Shown here: piece by piece, positions 20,477-31,847 of the stretch
How the letters are laid out: each line of letters opens with the position of its first letter
Numbering within the stretch: the first letter of the stretch is position 1
Origin: Closterium sp. NIES-65
Taxonomy: Eukaryota; Streptophyta; Zygnematophyceae; Desmidiales; Closteriaceae
DNA length: 64,000 nucleotides
Direction: 5' to 3'
Assembly (NCBI GenBank): GCA_948144175.1
Contig: CANXME010002549.1
Location: 992,001-1,056,000 of the forward strand
Translations under genes and position numbers: made by a program
Notes under the pieces: generated by a model
Database searches by the model: none
What the model was told of the DNA's origin: nothing
The model's input: only the letters and a program-made list of their open reading frames with translations

Positions 20477-23400
20477 GGTGCTGGGATGACAAAAACGCAA
20501 CGACTGAGAGTAAGAACTCCAGTGGTAGAAGGCTGAGAAGGCCGATGATAATGCTATTTGTCTGAGCACTGGGACTAAATAGATCGAGGGAGACCTTGAC
20601 CATTGTTCTTGCTGTAGATGATAAGAGAACGAGGTTCTGGCCTTGGGATCATGCTTAGGGAGTTCCGTTGTAATAATCGCGAAATACTGTGCAGACGAGA
20701 TATTAGCCGTGTTAAAACTGAAAGATGATGGATGCGCAAGTGAAGTTAAGATCCCAAGGGTTGACAGCGACGCATCAGGCAAAAGAGCCTTGAGATCAGG
20801 AGATGCAATGTCGACAATGTCAACATAAAAGCCGTATCTCCCGATAGCGTATGCCAAGGCGATGCTATTAATGCCAGTAACGGGACGAACTGATATGGGA
20901 GCTTCACGTAATGCGCTTGCCAGGCTAGCGCCTAGCGGCCATGGCGGAGAGCTCGAGGTAGGCATTCCAGTTTGCAGCTGGCAGCATCTGACGTGGTCGA
21001 ATTAAATGCAGTTGTCGTGGGCGGAGGCGAGTTGAGCGTTTTGTCGCTTGTAGAGTTGGAAGTCTTGTCCCGAAATCCTCTGGCCGTGAAATCGGGGTGT
21101 GGCAAAAACGTCGTCGATGAAGGCGATAAGTAGCGAGTTGACTGTCGAGAGTCGGCGATGGTCGTCGCAATTGTAACCAAAAACAAATAGCACTTTGAAA
21201 ATTTTGGCGAACGCGATCCAGTGTCAGATGATGTCAGCACCTGTCGGCAGCTTTGTCCAGGCTCGCTGAGAAATTTGTCGTAATGCGCCGAGGGCGCCTG
21301 GGCAGAGATGAAAATTTGCAGCTGTCTCTCCCCCCTCCATTGTTGCTGCCGCCTTCTTCATTTCGTCGTAAGTCGTTCGTACCCATTGAAAACTCTGTGT
21401 AGTTCCCACGGTGATGCCCGCCGTCGTTGTCACTCGCTTTTAACCAAACGCCGAATACTCCTCCGAAATTGTTGGCGCTAATTGTCGTAAAACCAGTAAG
21501 TCCATCGAAAAACTCCGAAAACATAGCCCCGTAAATCCGCAGTTGCAGTTGCAGTTCGCCTCCGAAAATCTTGGACGTGCTATAGCCGCCCACTCGGTCA
21601 CCATCAGTTTCCGTCGGTTACACGACCCCAGCATGTGGGTTCAATCGAGAACCGGGGACTGCCTTGGGTTATTCCGAGATCGAATTTCACGGAACCTAGA
21701 GGCATCAACGGCGTTGATTCCGTCGTCGAAACTGCTCCCGCTGATGCTGTTTAACAAAAGCCCAGGTTTCTCCCACCAGCGCTTTGCAGATGTTTCACCG
21801 CATCGCTCGTCGCCGGTCGATAAGTTCCCGAAGCTACGACTGCTCACACGCTCCCCTTTTCTGAAGAATTTCCCGAGGTGCGTGTAAACACCGGAGGTCC
21901 TAAGTATCCTTGCCGCTGTGTTTCTTGCCAGGCAACTTCGAAAAGTGCCCTTCAGGCGAAGTCCCCCAATGACTCAACCGCACTCCAACAAGCGAAGAAA
22001 TACCCGTAGCTTCATATTTTTTTGTCGTTTCACCCCCGACAATTCCGCTTCCCGCCGTTCACCCAGCGTCCGCTTTTGTCGGATGGGGTATAGTCGGTGT
22101 TGCCCGCGCAAACCCGGCTACGGTGGAGGGGCAAAAACTATCAGAGTCAGGGACCCTTATCTAAAAGGAACTGTCGCCCAACCGTTTTGCAACCCACCGC
22201 AGCCGTCGCACCATTAAACTCCACAGCTCCCCGGTCCCCGCTTCGCCGCTGCGCCGTCACTCGTGTAGACACCCGGGTCAAGAGAAACCAGCGAACTGCA
22301 CCAGTGCTGTCCTTGCGGCGCCCCGATTTTTTCGCGTGTTGTTTCACCCAGCCCGCCTTTGTCGGAGCTGAACAGTGACGCAACTCCCCCCCCCCCCCTC
22401 CTCTTGTTTTTTTTTTTTTTTTCTGTACAGCTGTCGAACGAGCACCAACCCAGGTGCCTTTAACCAGCGCAGGGTAGGCCCATGTTCACCCCCGTTATTC
22501 GGCCAAGTAAGTTGACTGCATGAGTTAGAACTAAGACTTGGTGGGGATGGTGAGGTTCGGGCGACGGAAGGTCACAGATCGTTCACACCGGCTTTTAACC
22601 TGCCCTTCACGCCGTTCTTCAACCCCCGCTTAGCCGTCGGGCGGTTTCTTCCCGTGTGTCCCGGCGGCCTGTACCAATTCCTCCGTAAATGTCGGGGCAG
22701 TATGTTGAACGCCGTTTAATCGTGGGCTGTTGAGGCTGTCCCCGAAAATGACTTCCTTACAGGAAATCCACTCCCTGAAATTGCCGGCCAGCGGTCAACA
22801 GTATCAGGCACGCAGCGTCATCCGAGTTTTCTTCGGGGCGTATGGGCCCGAATTGCCCTCGCCGCCTATGTCCCACTCCTCTTGAGTGCGATTTAGCCAC
22901 TCCGTTTTTTGTAGCAACCCGTAAGTGTCGGCGGGTCTAAAGTTCTCGTCTGTCCACGTGCACTCCTGCCGAAATCTTCCATGACGCGCCCGCCATTCAG
23001 TAAAAGCCGCTGCACTCCAGGTCAGGCGGGACGGTAGTTGAGCCCGCATAATTCGGGCAATTCGCTTGTCGTCTCTCCTCGTCCACCGATATTTTCGGAC
23101 GCAAACTCCATTTGCGCCTGGCGAGTTCCCCAGCCGACTTTTTCTTCAACAGAAGCTACGAAAATGTCGCCCATGCTGACGCAGGCCCGTTGTCGCCAGC
23201 TGCTGAGGATCTCCCGAAAATCTCGCGAACATGTTGACGTGTGCCACCGACGTCCACTTGTCGCGTAAGGACGATCCCGAAATCGTCGCGCAACCGTTGA
23301 CTCAGGTCCACCGGCGTCAACAGCCACACATAGTGACGACGTCGAGGCTGTTCATGCAGATGGCGACGCAGGTCCGCTGACGCCAGCTGCCACACGAATC

Positions 23401-23686
23401 AAGCTCCAAAATTGTCGGAAATCGCAGCGGAAATCACTCAGTTTAATGTCGCGACAGCTACAGCTGTCCGTTGCCCGGGGGGAGGGAGGTCACGGTCGAT
23501 TGCGATCGTTCGAGGAAAGGATTCGGCGGTGCCAAATGAGTGCCAGTAAAAACATCGTCGCGAGGAGCAACTAACTCGTTCTCCTGGCCGGCTAGCACGC
23601 AACTCCCGGACCCCAAGGCATCCTTCCTCGTCCCCCCCCCCCGAGGGGTATTACACTCTAAAAAGCGGGGTAGACTAGGAAAGTAA
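20477..23686 (-). other. leader or unassigned region of element P
   Basis: About 3.2 kb between PBS and gag. Only short frames without family resemblance occur on either strand. There are homopolymer runs near 22386-22425 (C then T) and a C run near 23630. No gene supported. Confidence 0.5.
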
Positions 23687-23697
23687 CTCTGATACCA
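23687..23697 (-). other. primer-binding site of element P
   Basis: TGGTATCAGAG on the minus strand, two bases from the LTR end. It matches the 3' end complement of plant initiator-Met tRNA. Confidence 0.7.
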
Positions 23698-23699
23698 GG

Positions 23700-24079
23700 T
23701 GTTATGAATGAACTTGCAGAGTGCGCAGAATATCGAATAACGAGAATGAGAATTACAGAATGACGATACAATGGAAGTGCGAGGCCTAAATAGGGGAAAA
23801 CCTAGCTAGGCGGGGGGTTCGGTTTGGGATGGCTCGGTGATGGTTACGATTGGGGCGGATGCCGACTCGGGAGTGGTTCGGTGCGACGAAATAGGCCCAA
23901 CAGGTTCGTCGCGTAACCCTCGGGATGGCCTCGCTAACGAGTGCCTCAGTAAGGATTTGTAAATACTTACAGGGGAAGGGACAGCTCTCTTGGTCTGCAC
24001 GCTACAACATCCACCATTGTAACTGTTTATAGAGCTAAAATGTTAATAAGGGAGTACTTGCAAATAAGGCTTCATAACA
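23700..24079 (-). repeat. 5' LTR of element P
   Basis: 380 bp bounded by TGTTATGA and TCATAACA, perfect 8-bp terminal inverted repeats. Placed by the adjacent PBS. Confidence 0.7.
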
Positions 24080-24236
24080 TTTTTGTAAGAAAATATATGG
24101 AGATAATATAACTCTTCATATTGATCGCAATAGGTTGATTCACAACATCGAAGAACGATAGGCCACCAACCATGCAGTTAGCGAAACATAGCATTAACGA
24201 CTCCAAAGGCCCAAAGCGCGTGCCGGCAGCAGCAAC
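24080..24236. other. short unassigned stretch
   Basis: 157 bp between the LTR of P and the LTR of G/I. No coding or repeat signal seen. Confidence 0.5.
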
Positions 24237-24328
24237 TGTTAGAAGAAGGACCTTTAGGATAGGATAGGTCTGTCTGAAAAATTAGGTAGCAGAAAGTCTT
24301 GGTGGTGAAACCTTGTTGCTAGTGAATG
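24237..24328 (-). repeat. 3' LTR of G/I, distal part
   Basis: Begins TGTTAG and matches the LTRs starting at 52146 and 60375 (GGATAGGATAGGTCTG, GTGGTGAAACCTTGTTGC). Cut by copia H after GAATG. Confidence 0.8.
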
Positions 24329-24383
24329 GTTCCTACTTGTACCCAACTCTTTCCTAGTTCAATCACCCTTGTTGATTCTGACA
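24329..24383 (+). repeat. truncated 5' LTR of copia H
   Basis: Only the last 55 bp remain (CCTACTTGTACCCAACTCTT to TTCTGACA), matching 31665-31718 of the 3' LTR. Confidence 0.8.
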
Positions 24384-24397
24384 TGGTATCATGAGCC
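24384..24397 (+). other. primer-binding site of copia H
   Basis: TGGTATCATGAGCC directly follows the LTR. It is an initiator-Met type site with one extra base relative to TGGTATCAGAGC. Confidence 0.7.
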
Positions 24398-25578
24398 TAG
24401 GTTGCCACCTAGGACCGCTTGTTACTACGGGCCCACTATTCCGCTAGAAGCACCCTCGTGCGCCCTACCTTACGTGCGCCCTCGTGCGCCTTTCTCTGCT
24501 CGTGCGCCCTCGTGCTCCTTTTTTCCGCTAGTGCGCCTTCGCACGCCTCGCCCTTCGTTCTGCCCGCGCGCCGTCCTGCAGCCCTCGCGCTGCCTCCTGC
24601 TGCCCTAGGCCAGTGCGCCGCCCCTGCAGGCCCGTCAGGCCCCCGAGCCGCCTCTGCAGGCCCGTCAGGCCCCGAGCCGCCCCTGCAGGCCCTAGCCGCC
24701 CGAGCGCAGCCTCTGCCCGACCGCGCACCGCCCCTGCAGGCCCTCGCCGCCCGCACGCAGCCTCTGCAGGCCCGTCAGGCCAGCTCGCGACCCCGTCAGT
24801 CGCTGTCGCGGCCCCGTCAGGCCGTGGTCGCGGCCTCGCCTTGTCGCTGACGCGGCCCCACCCTGCAGCGGTCGCGGCCCCGCCCTGCTGCCGACACGGA
24901 TGCGGCCGCGCCCTGCTACTGACGTGGCCGCGCCCTGCTACTGACGCGGCCACGCCCAGCTACTGACGCGTCGTCGCCCCCTGCCCGCCGCGTCGCCCTG
25001 CTCGCCGCGTCGCCCCCTGCCCGCGGCGTCGCCCTGCCCACCGCGTCGCCCCTGCCCGCGGCGTCGCCCCTGCCCGCCGCGTCGCCCTGCCCTACCCCGC
25101 GCCTGGCCCCTGGAGCAGCTGCCCTTGGAGCAGCCGCCACTGCAGCAGCCGCCCCTGGACCTTGGAGCAGCCGCCCATGGCCCCTGGAGCGGCCGCCCCT
25201 GCAGCAGCCGCCCCTGGCCACTGGAGCAGCCGCCACTGCAGGAGCCGCCCCTGGCCTCTGGAGCAGCCGCCCTTGGAGCAGCCGCCCCTGGAGCAGCCGC
25301 AACTTCACCAGCCGCCCCTGGCCCCTGGACCAGCCGCCCCTGCAGCAGCTGCCGTCGCGGCCCGGTCCCGCCCTGCAGCAACTGACGCGGATCTCCCTGC
25401 CGCGGTCGCGGCCCCGCCCTGCCGCTGTAGTGGCCCCGCAGTCGCCTCCGTCGTGCGCTGCCCTTCCCACCACTGGTGAGCACCGCCCTGCCCGTGCTGC
25501 TACTGCTGTTACTGCTGCTGCTACTGCTACTGCTGCTACTGCTCTTTCTACTGCTACTGCTGCTCCTAGCGTGGCCAG
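24398..25578 (+). repeat. GC-rich minisatellite leader of copia H
   Basis: Successive tandem blocks: CCCTGCAGGCCCGTCAGGCC (24620-24780), GCGTCGCCCCTGCCCGC (24970-25090), and GGAGCAGCCGCCCCTG (25100-25340), then a short GCTGCTACT repeat (25495-25565). Reading frames are alanine/proline compositional artefacts. No capsid homology is present where gag should be. Confidence 0.75.
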
Positions 25579-26478
25579 ATGCAGCTCCAGGGCCGTCCGC
25601 GTGTGTCCCTCACGCCCCAGCGGCTTCGTGAGTGGTACGTCAGTTGGGGTTGTCGGGGTGGCAGTAGTGGGAGTCGTCATGGAGTGGGTAGTTCGGGAGT
25701 TTCTTGTAGTGGCCCGGTGCAGCAGCAACGTCGTCTGCGCGAGACTCGTTCGCCCCAGCATCTTCGTGAGTGGTACGCTCAGAGTAGAGGGTCGGTGAGT
25801 ACTGCTCGCTGCCCGTACGTTGTTAGCACGGGTGTCTGGACTGGTCAACCTTGCGGGACGCCTGGTCACACAGAGTCTCACTACTTCGCCAGTCTGAGCG
25901 ACGCTTGGCGTACAGAGTTTGGCGACGACGCTGAGCTCCCCGACTGGATGGAGCTGCTTAGGCAAAGGGTATATATCTTTGCTCTTGACTATGATGCTAT
26001 TCTCACTGCAATGTATGCATTGTCCACTAGTGCCGAGGGAGCCTGTCACCTGTGTGTGCTGCCTGACCCCGGTATCCAGTCTGGTGCTCCAGGTGCAGGT
26101 GAGGCTGGTACTCTAGGCGCTCGTGAGTCTGCTGCTTCAGGTGCTTGTGAGTCTGCGCCTTCAGGTACTACGTCTACTGAGGCACTGCACACCTTCACAC
26201 TGGACTCAGGTGCTTCCCGCAGTTTCTTTCGCGACCGTACTGCCCTAGAGCAGCTCCCTAGACCGGTTGCTGTCTCCCTGGCTGACCCCTCCGGGGGTCT
26301 GGTCCTTGCGACCTCCACCACTGCCCTCCCTTGTCCTGTTGTCCCGTCCGGCACACTGTCGGGCCTTTACCTCCCCTCGTTCTCTATGAACTTGGTGGCA
26401 GGTTCTGCGCTCCAGAACGCGGGTGTTCACCAGTTCACCCCTGCCTACGAGCGTCTGACACACTGCACGTGTGCCTAG
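25579..26478 (+). pseudogene. copia H gag C-terminal part and protease
   Basis: Two REWY motifs (LREWYVSW, LREWYAQS). A degenerate zinc knuckle (CPYVVSTG then CGTPGH, last Cys replaced) follows, then LSDAWRTEFGDDAELPDW, AMYALSTSAEGACHLC, the protease core FTLDSGASRSFF (near 26192) and SLADPSGG. It ends in a TAG at 26476 where copy A has CGG. The capsid domain found in B, C and N is missing. Confidence 0.85.
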
Positions 26479-27474
26479 ACGGGTCGTCACATGGCTACCT
26501 TCACTCGGCAGCCGGGGTCGGACTTGTACACACTGACCACTGATTCCCCTCAGGTAGCGGCGTCTGTGTCTGCGTCAAGTCAGTTGTCCGCCCCCTGCTC
26601 GTGTCGCACCCTGTCACACCAGACCGTCCTTTGGCACCACCGCCTTGGTCACCCCTCGGTGCAGCGCCTTCGTGGCATGCACTCCCGATACCTTGTCTCT
26701 GGTCTTCCCAGGGTTCTCCCTCCCCTCCCACCCTCGCCTGCTCCTCCCTGTCTTCCCTGTGTCGAGGGGCGGCAGCGTGCCACTCCTCACTCCTCGTTCC
26801 CTCCCACAGAGGCTCCCCTGCAGACTCTCCACCTGGACGTGTGGGGCCCAGCCCGCGTCCGTGGACAGGGCCACGAGTGGTACTTCCTGCTGGTTGTCGA
26901 CGACTACACGCGCAACACCACGGTCTTCCCCTTGCGCACCAAGGGTAAGGTCCCTGATGTTTTGATCCCCTCAATCCGTGCTGCTCGTTTCCAGCTCCGC
27001 GAGCGGTTCCATTCGGACTTTCCCGTCCTGCGTCCGCACTCTGACAGGGGTGGTGAGTTTTCCTCCGACCTCTTGGCAGCCTACTGTGCGGAGCACGGCA
27101 TCCGCCAGACGTTCACACTTCCGGCCTCTCCACAGCAGAATGGGGTTGCTGAGCGCCGCATTGGCTTAGTCATGGAGGTCGCTCGTACTTCCATGATCCA
27201 TGCGGCTGCCCCCCATTTCCTGTGGCCGTTTGCAGTGCAGTACGCTGCGCATCAGCTCAACCTCTGGCCCCGTGTCTCTGCTCCGGAGACCTCGCCCACT
27301 CTACGTTAGACGGGGAAGGTTGATGATGCGTCGGTGTTCCGTGTTTGGGGATGTCGAGCCTTTGTTTGCGATAAGTCCGCAGACAAGCTCTCCTCCCGTG
27401 CCGTTCCCTGTGTCTTCCTTGGCTTTGTCCCTGAAGCGCCTGGCTGGCAGTTTTACCACCCCACCTCGCGCCGT
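26479..27474 (+). pseudogene. copia H pre-integrase and integrase core
   Basis: Contains TFTRQPGSDLYTLTTDSP, HHRLGHPSVQRL and CLPCVEGR (complete HHCC), HLDVWGPARVRGQG, VVDDYTRNTTVF, HSDRGGEFSSDLL, SPQQNGVAERRIG, YAAHQLNLWPRVS. A TAG at 27307 replaces the Trp of LWTG. The frame then continues to WQFYHPTSRRVL, where the MITE interrupts it. Confidence 0.87.
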
Positions 27475-27482
27475 GTCCTGCC

Positions 27483-27987
27483 CAGGCCTGTCGATTGACG
27501 GGCATATGCCCTGAAATTCCAGGCTAATTTCGCTCCAGCTCGACTGCATAAAGTGTTAGGATCACCCTGCACCCGTGCCATAAGTGCTTCGTTCGATCCT
27601 TCCCCGGATGCGTAAGTGCTCCAACCAGGCCTTCCCCACCCACAAAGTTTTGATTTCCGGTTCTAGGACCCCTCCCCCCCCCCCCCCCCCCCCCCAAGAA
27701 ATTCTGCCTGGCCCCCCCACTCCCCCCCCCCCTTTCTCCTTAGGTTGCATGAGAGCGCGCCAAGGGGCTTTTTCCCTTAGCGTTTTCTAGCCAATCCCGT
27801 GTTTGTGATATCTCTACGTCAGCTTTGGAGCAGCCGAACTTTCCCTTAGCTAAGATAGTGTAGTGCAAGCCCTGATCTCTAGTTTCACTTTGGCCTGCGC
27901 CCGTGATCGTTAAGGGCGCCAAAACAGGGTCAGATAGGGAGGAGCTGGGGACTCCAAGTATGGGCCCCAGGAACTTCGACAGGCCTG
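27483..27987. mobile_element. hAT-like MITE inserted in copia H integrase
   Basis: A 505-bp insertion in otherwise colinear copia sequence. It has 12-bp terminal inverted repeats (CAGGCCTGTCGA and its complement) and an exact 8-bp target duplication GTCCTGCC at 27475-27482 and 27988-27995. An 8-bp duplication with CAGG ends fits the hAT superfamily. There is no coding capacity. Long C runs lie at about 27669-27695 and 27710-27732. Removing it with one duplication restores the copia sequence. Confidence 0.85.
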
Positions 27988-27995
27988 GTCCTGCC

Positions 27996-29187
27996 CACTC
28001 AGGACGTCACGTTTGACGAGTCGGTCCCCTTTTACCTTCTCTTCCCCTACCGCACTGCCCCGCTCCCCCCTCCGCCGCTCTTCCTCACGCCAGGTGCTGC
28101 TTCGGTAGACCCACACCCTCCCCAGGGTCCTGCTCCCTCAGGTGTTTCCCAGGTAGACCCGGTCGAGCCTGTCGAGGTAGCTGTCGACTCTGGTCCTGCG
28201 CGAGGTACTGCGTCTTGGGGTGCTGAGACTTGGGGTGCTGAGTCTGTGGGTGCTGAGACTGGGGGTGCTGAGCCTGGGGGTGCTGAGACAGGGGGTGCTT
28301 AGCCTGGGGGTGCTGAGACTGGCGGTGCTGAGCCTGGGGGAGCTGAGACTGACCGTACTGCGCCTGGTGGCGCTCCCTCTTCACAGCAGCTGCGTGAGTG
28401 GTACTCTCAGCGTTGCAGCCTCTAGCATGGGGCTGTTGGAGCTGGGGGTTCTGCCGGAGTTGGAGCTGGTGGTGCTGCAGTTGCTGTGTCGCGGGCGGAG
28501 CCTCCCTCCCCACAGCGGCTGCGTGAGTGGTACGCTCGACGCTGCAGCCTCCGGAGCGGCGCTCCGAGCGCTGGGGTGCCGCCCGCTGGAGGCCCTGGTG
28601 CTGCTGGAGGTACTGGAGCCTCTGGTCCTGGAGGTGCTCGTCCAGGTGGTCCTGTAGCTGCTGGGACTCGGGGTTCTGCTGGAGCTAGAGCTGGAGCTGC
28701 TGGAGCTGGTGCTACTGGAGGTGCTGCTGGTGCTGGAGCTACTGGAGGTGGTGCTGGTGCTGGAGCTGCTGGAGGTGCTGCTGGTGCTGGAGTTGGAGTT
28801 GGAGGTGCTGGAGTTGCTGGAGCTGCCGGTGGAGCTGAAGCCGCTGGGCCTACTGGAGTTGGTGTAGCTGCTAACCCTGGTGTTGGTGTTGCAGAGGCTG
28901 GAGCTAGAGGTGCTGACGCTCGTCCTCTTGCGGGTGTTAGAGCCTACAGTGCGGATGGAGCTGGTGCTGCTAGGGGTACTGGAGTTGGCACTAGTGGAGC
29001 TGCTGGTGGTGCTACCGGAGTTGGAGCTGCTGCAAGGGGTTCTGGTGTTGTCTCTCCTGGTTCGTGGGGTGCTTCACGGCCGCGACCGTACTTCGTTCCG
29101 CTCCTTCAGCAGGTTCTTGGTCAGCCGCCTCCTCCTTGTCCTGCTCCCTCCTTAGAGTGTCCTCCGCCTGTCCAGTCGCAGTCATAG
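27996..29187 (+). pseudogene. copia H integrase C-terminus and repeat linker
   Basis: Resumes with TQDVTFDESVPFYLLFPYRTAPLPPPPLFL-type sequence. About ten GGAEP-type units follow (28215-28370), REWYSQR, a second REWYARR near 28520, and a Gly/Ala-rich stretch to about 29080. At least four nonsense codons interrupt it. Confidence 0.82.
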
Positions 29188-30438
29188 CTACAGCCTGCCT
29201 CGCCACTCCCTGGTCCTTCTCCCTACACTGGTCCGACAAGAGGTCTTACGAAGCGTCGTGAGCCTGCGTCTCGTCCTGTGTTGTCTGAGTCTCGTTCTGC
29301 GTCGCCTGTTTGTGCTGTTTGCACTGGTCATCGTGTCCCGCGTCAGCGTCCTTCTGCTGTCCCGGGCACTCACCAGATGACGCTTCGTCCTTCCACTGAT
29401 CCACAGCGTGTCCCTCTGCCTTCTCCTTCTGCGTCCTCCCTTCCTGCCCTTACTGACACGGAGTCTAACTCTCTTCGTGATGCTAGTCCTACTGTCACGC
29501 CTCTCCTGGCCACGGCAATCACTGACCCTTCCTTTGAGTCTGCTGCTGCGTCTGCCTTAGTTGCTGAGCTTGTCGAATTTGCTGTTCACTGGAGTCTAGA
29601 CTACGCTACGACTCCTGTTGCAGAATCGAAGTCTTTCTGTCCTCCGTCCATCGGGGGTGAGTGTGCTGTTGGCACGGACGTCCTTGAGGACAAGCAGGAG
29701 GAGTTTGAGTGCTTTGCCGCTGCTGTACCTCATCTCGTGTCCATGCTGATTGCACCTGAGGGAGACTCGGATGCACCAGACATCCCGACCCCGCGCTCTT
29801 ACGCTGAGGCGATCGCGGGTGAGTACTCCTCTCAGTGGCAGTCAGCCATGGACGCAGAGATGGCATCCTAGAAGTCCACTAGCACTTACGTCGACGAGGT
29901 TCCCCCTCCTGGGGCGAACATCATCAGTGGCATGTGGATTTTCAGGGTGAAGCGACCGCCAGGTTCTCCGTCTGTCTTCAAGGCTCGTTACTTTGCTCGA
30001 GGCTTCAGTCAGCGAGAGGGAGTAGACTTCTTCCCGACTTTCTCCTCTACCCCGAAGATGACCACTTTTCGGGTGCTACTGCACGTTGCCGCTCAGCGTG
30101 ACTACGAGCTGCACTCTCTTGACTTCAGCACAACTTTCTTGCAGGGCAGTCTGCACGAGGAGATCTGGCTGCGCCGCCCTCCTGGCTTCACTGGGTCGTT
30201 CCCTCCTGGTACCCAGTGGAGCCTCCGGCGGCCGGTCTACGGTCTCCACCAGGCGCCACGTGAGTGGCAAGACACACTGATGACTACACTTGCGGCTCTT
30301 GGGTTCGCGCCCTCTACTGCTCACCCGTCACTGTTTCTGCGCACCGACACTTCGCTGCCGCCGTTCTACATCCTCGTGTACGTCGACGACTTGGTCTTTG
30401 CCACTGCTGACACTGAGGCTCTCGCCCTGGTGAAGTGA
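29188..30438 (+). pseudogene. copia H reverse transcriptase
   Basis: Pre-RT sequence (PTVTPLLATAITDPSFESAAASAL). Then QWQSAMDAEMAS, TAG at 29869-29871 in place of Trp, MWIFRVKR, ARGFSQREGVDFFPTFSS, LDFSTTFLQGSLHEEIW, VYGLHQAPREW and FYILVYVDDLVF (YVDD near 30378-30392). Ends at TGA 30436. Confidence 0.87.
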
Positions 30439-31356
30439 GAGCTGCAAAAGAGACACACGTGCACAGACTTGGGTGAGCTGCGCAGCTACCTCGGCTTGCA
30501 GATCACCCGGGACAGAGCACGCCGCACCATCACACTGACTCAGTCACTCATGGTGCAGCAGCTCCTTCAGTGCTTCGGCTTCACTTGGTCCTCGGCACAG
30601 GCCACTCCTCTGGCTACGGGTCACTCGCTCTCAGCTCCACCTTCGGACAAGTCCGTAGAGCCGAGTGGTCCTTACCCATAGCTAGTGGGCTGCCTCATGT
30701 ACCTGATGACTTGCACTCGTCCTAACCTCGCGTACCCTCTTGGCCTCCTGGCTCGCTACGTGGCTCCTGGTCTGCACCGAAAGGTGCACTGGGATGCTGC
30801 TAAGAGGGTACTCCGCTACTTGTGCAGTACATCAGGCATGGGGCTCGTGCTTGGAGGGAGGAGCTCAGTTGTCCTCACTGGGCACTCAGATGCTTCTTGG
30901 GTTGATGACCAGGCTACTCAGCGGTCGTCACAGGGTTACACCTTCAGTCTTGGCTTTGACTCTGTCTCTTGGCGTTCTACACGATCGTCTTCTGTTCTCA
31001 GCTCTAGTTGTGAGGCTGAGATCTACGCCACAGCCATGGTTGCACAGGAGTTACGTTGGCTCACCTACCTGTTGACCGACGTGGGAGAGCGGCCTCGTTC
31101 TCCTCCAGTGCTGTAAGTCGACAACAAGGCTGCCATTGCCTTGTGTGAGGAGCACAGACTAGAGCACAGGTCGAAACACATCGCTCTGGGCTACTTCCTG
31201 GCTCGAGAGTTGCAGCAGCGTGGTCACCTTCGTCTTGCTCACGTGGTCACTCGGGCCAACACTGCTGATATATTCACCAAGGCACTTCAGTCTGGTGATC
31301 ATCAGCGTTTCTGCATTGTGCTAGGGCTTGTGCCCACTTTTCCTCACTTGCTGTAG
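30439..31356 (+). pseudogene. copia H RT end and RNase H
   Basis: GELRSYLGLQITRDRARRTITLTQS, then a TAG at 30679. GCLMYLMTCTRPNLAYPL, LTGHSDASWVDD, SSSCEAEIYATAM, a TAA at 31114, DNKAAIALCEEHRLEHRSKHIAL and NTADIFTKALQ. All RNase H motifs are present but split by two stops. Confidence 0.87.
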
Positions 31357-31588
31357 GCTTTACTTGTACTGTGATCTATATATATATATATATTTGCATG
31401 CTTGCTTTGCTAGGTGGAGATAACTGTGATGTTTGTGTTACATATATGCCTTTGCATGTGAACTGGCCTTGTGGCTCTTTCCTTGTGCTCAGAGAGTGTG
31501 GTGACGTTGTGATCCACCCTAAGCTTGCTTTGCCTTTCTTGACTGGTCTTGTGACCCCTTGCTCTCCCCCACTTTGCCTATGGGGGTG
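31357..31588 (+). other. copia H 3' untranslated region and polypurine tract
   Basis: (TA)n at 31377-31392, TGTGAACTGGCCTTGTGG near 31458, and CTATGGGGGTG before the LTR. Confidence 0.75.
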
Positions 31589-31718
31589 TGTCAAATGTCA
31601 TTTTTGCTACAGTTTGTTTAGGCTATAGTGGGGTAGTTATTATGGGGTATAGTAAGTTTAGGGTATCCTACTTGTACCTAACTCTTTCCTAGTTCAATCA
31701 ACCTTGTTTATTCTGACA
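31589..31718 (+). repeat. 3' LTR of copia H
   Basis: 130 bp from TGTCAAATG to TTCTGACA. The polypurine tract precedes it and G/I LTR sequence resumes after it. Confidence 0.85.
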
Positions 31719-31847
31719 TGATTAACATGAAAGCATTAGAAACAATATATAAATTCTAGCTAGCCATGCACTCCAAAAGGTGCATTCCTTTAGTAACCAT
31801 AACGCATCTTTACAGTTACCAAACAACTGTAGAGACAATTACGCCTA
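31719..31847 (-). repeat. 3' LTR of G/I, proximal part
   Basis: Continues the LTR beyond the H insertion (AAGCATTAGAAACAATATAT, ACTGTAGAGACAATTACGCC). It joins directly to a truncated RNase H. Confidence 0.75.

Larger units (their letters stand above)
19504..24079 (-). mobile_element. decayed LTR retroelement P (5' LTR, leader, gag only)
   Basis: On the minus strand a 380-bp LTR (23700-24079) is followed by a TGGTATCAGAG primer site, a long leader, and a gag-like pseudogene that ends at the copia B LTR. No pol or 3' LTR is in the window, so the superfamily cannot be decided. Confidence 0.65.
24329..31718 (+). mobile_element. Ty1/copia retrotransposon H
   Basis: REWY-family copia inserted in the 3' LTR of G/I. 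It has a truncated 5' LTR, PBS, GC-rich leader, zinc-knuckle/protease, integrase (split by a hAT-like MITE), linker, RT, RNase H and a 130-bp 3' LTR. The gag capsid segment is absent. More than ten nonsense codons and small indels show long inactivity. The host LTR lost about 15 bp at the insertion and no target duplication is visible. Confidence 0.9.

Noticed and set aside
21234..23327. Short minus-strand frames in the leader of P
   Set aside because: None exceeds about 120 codons, none has family resemblance, and they do not chain in one frame.
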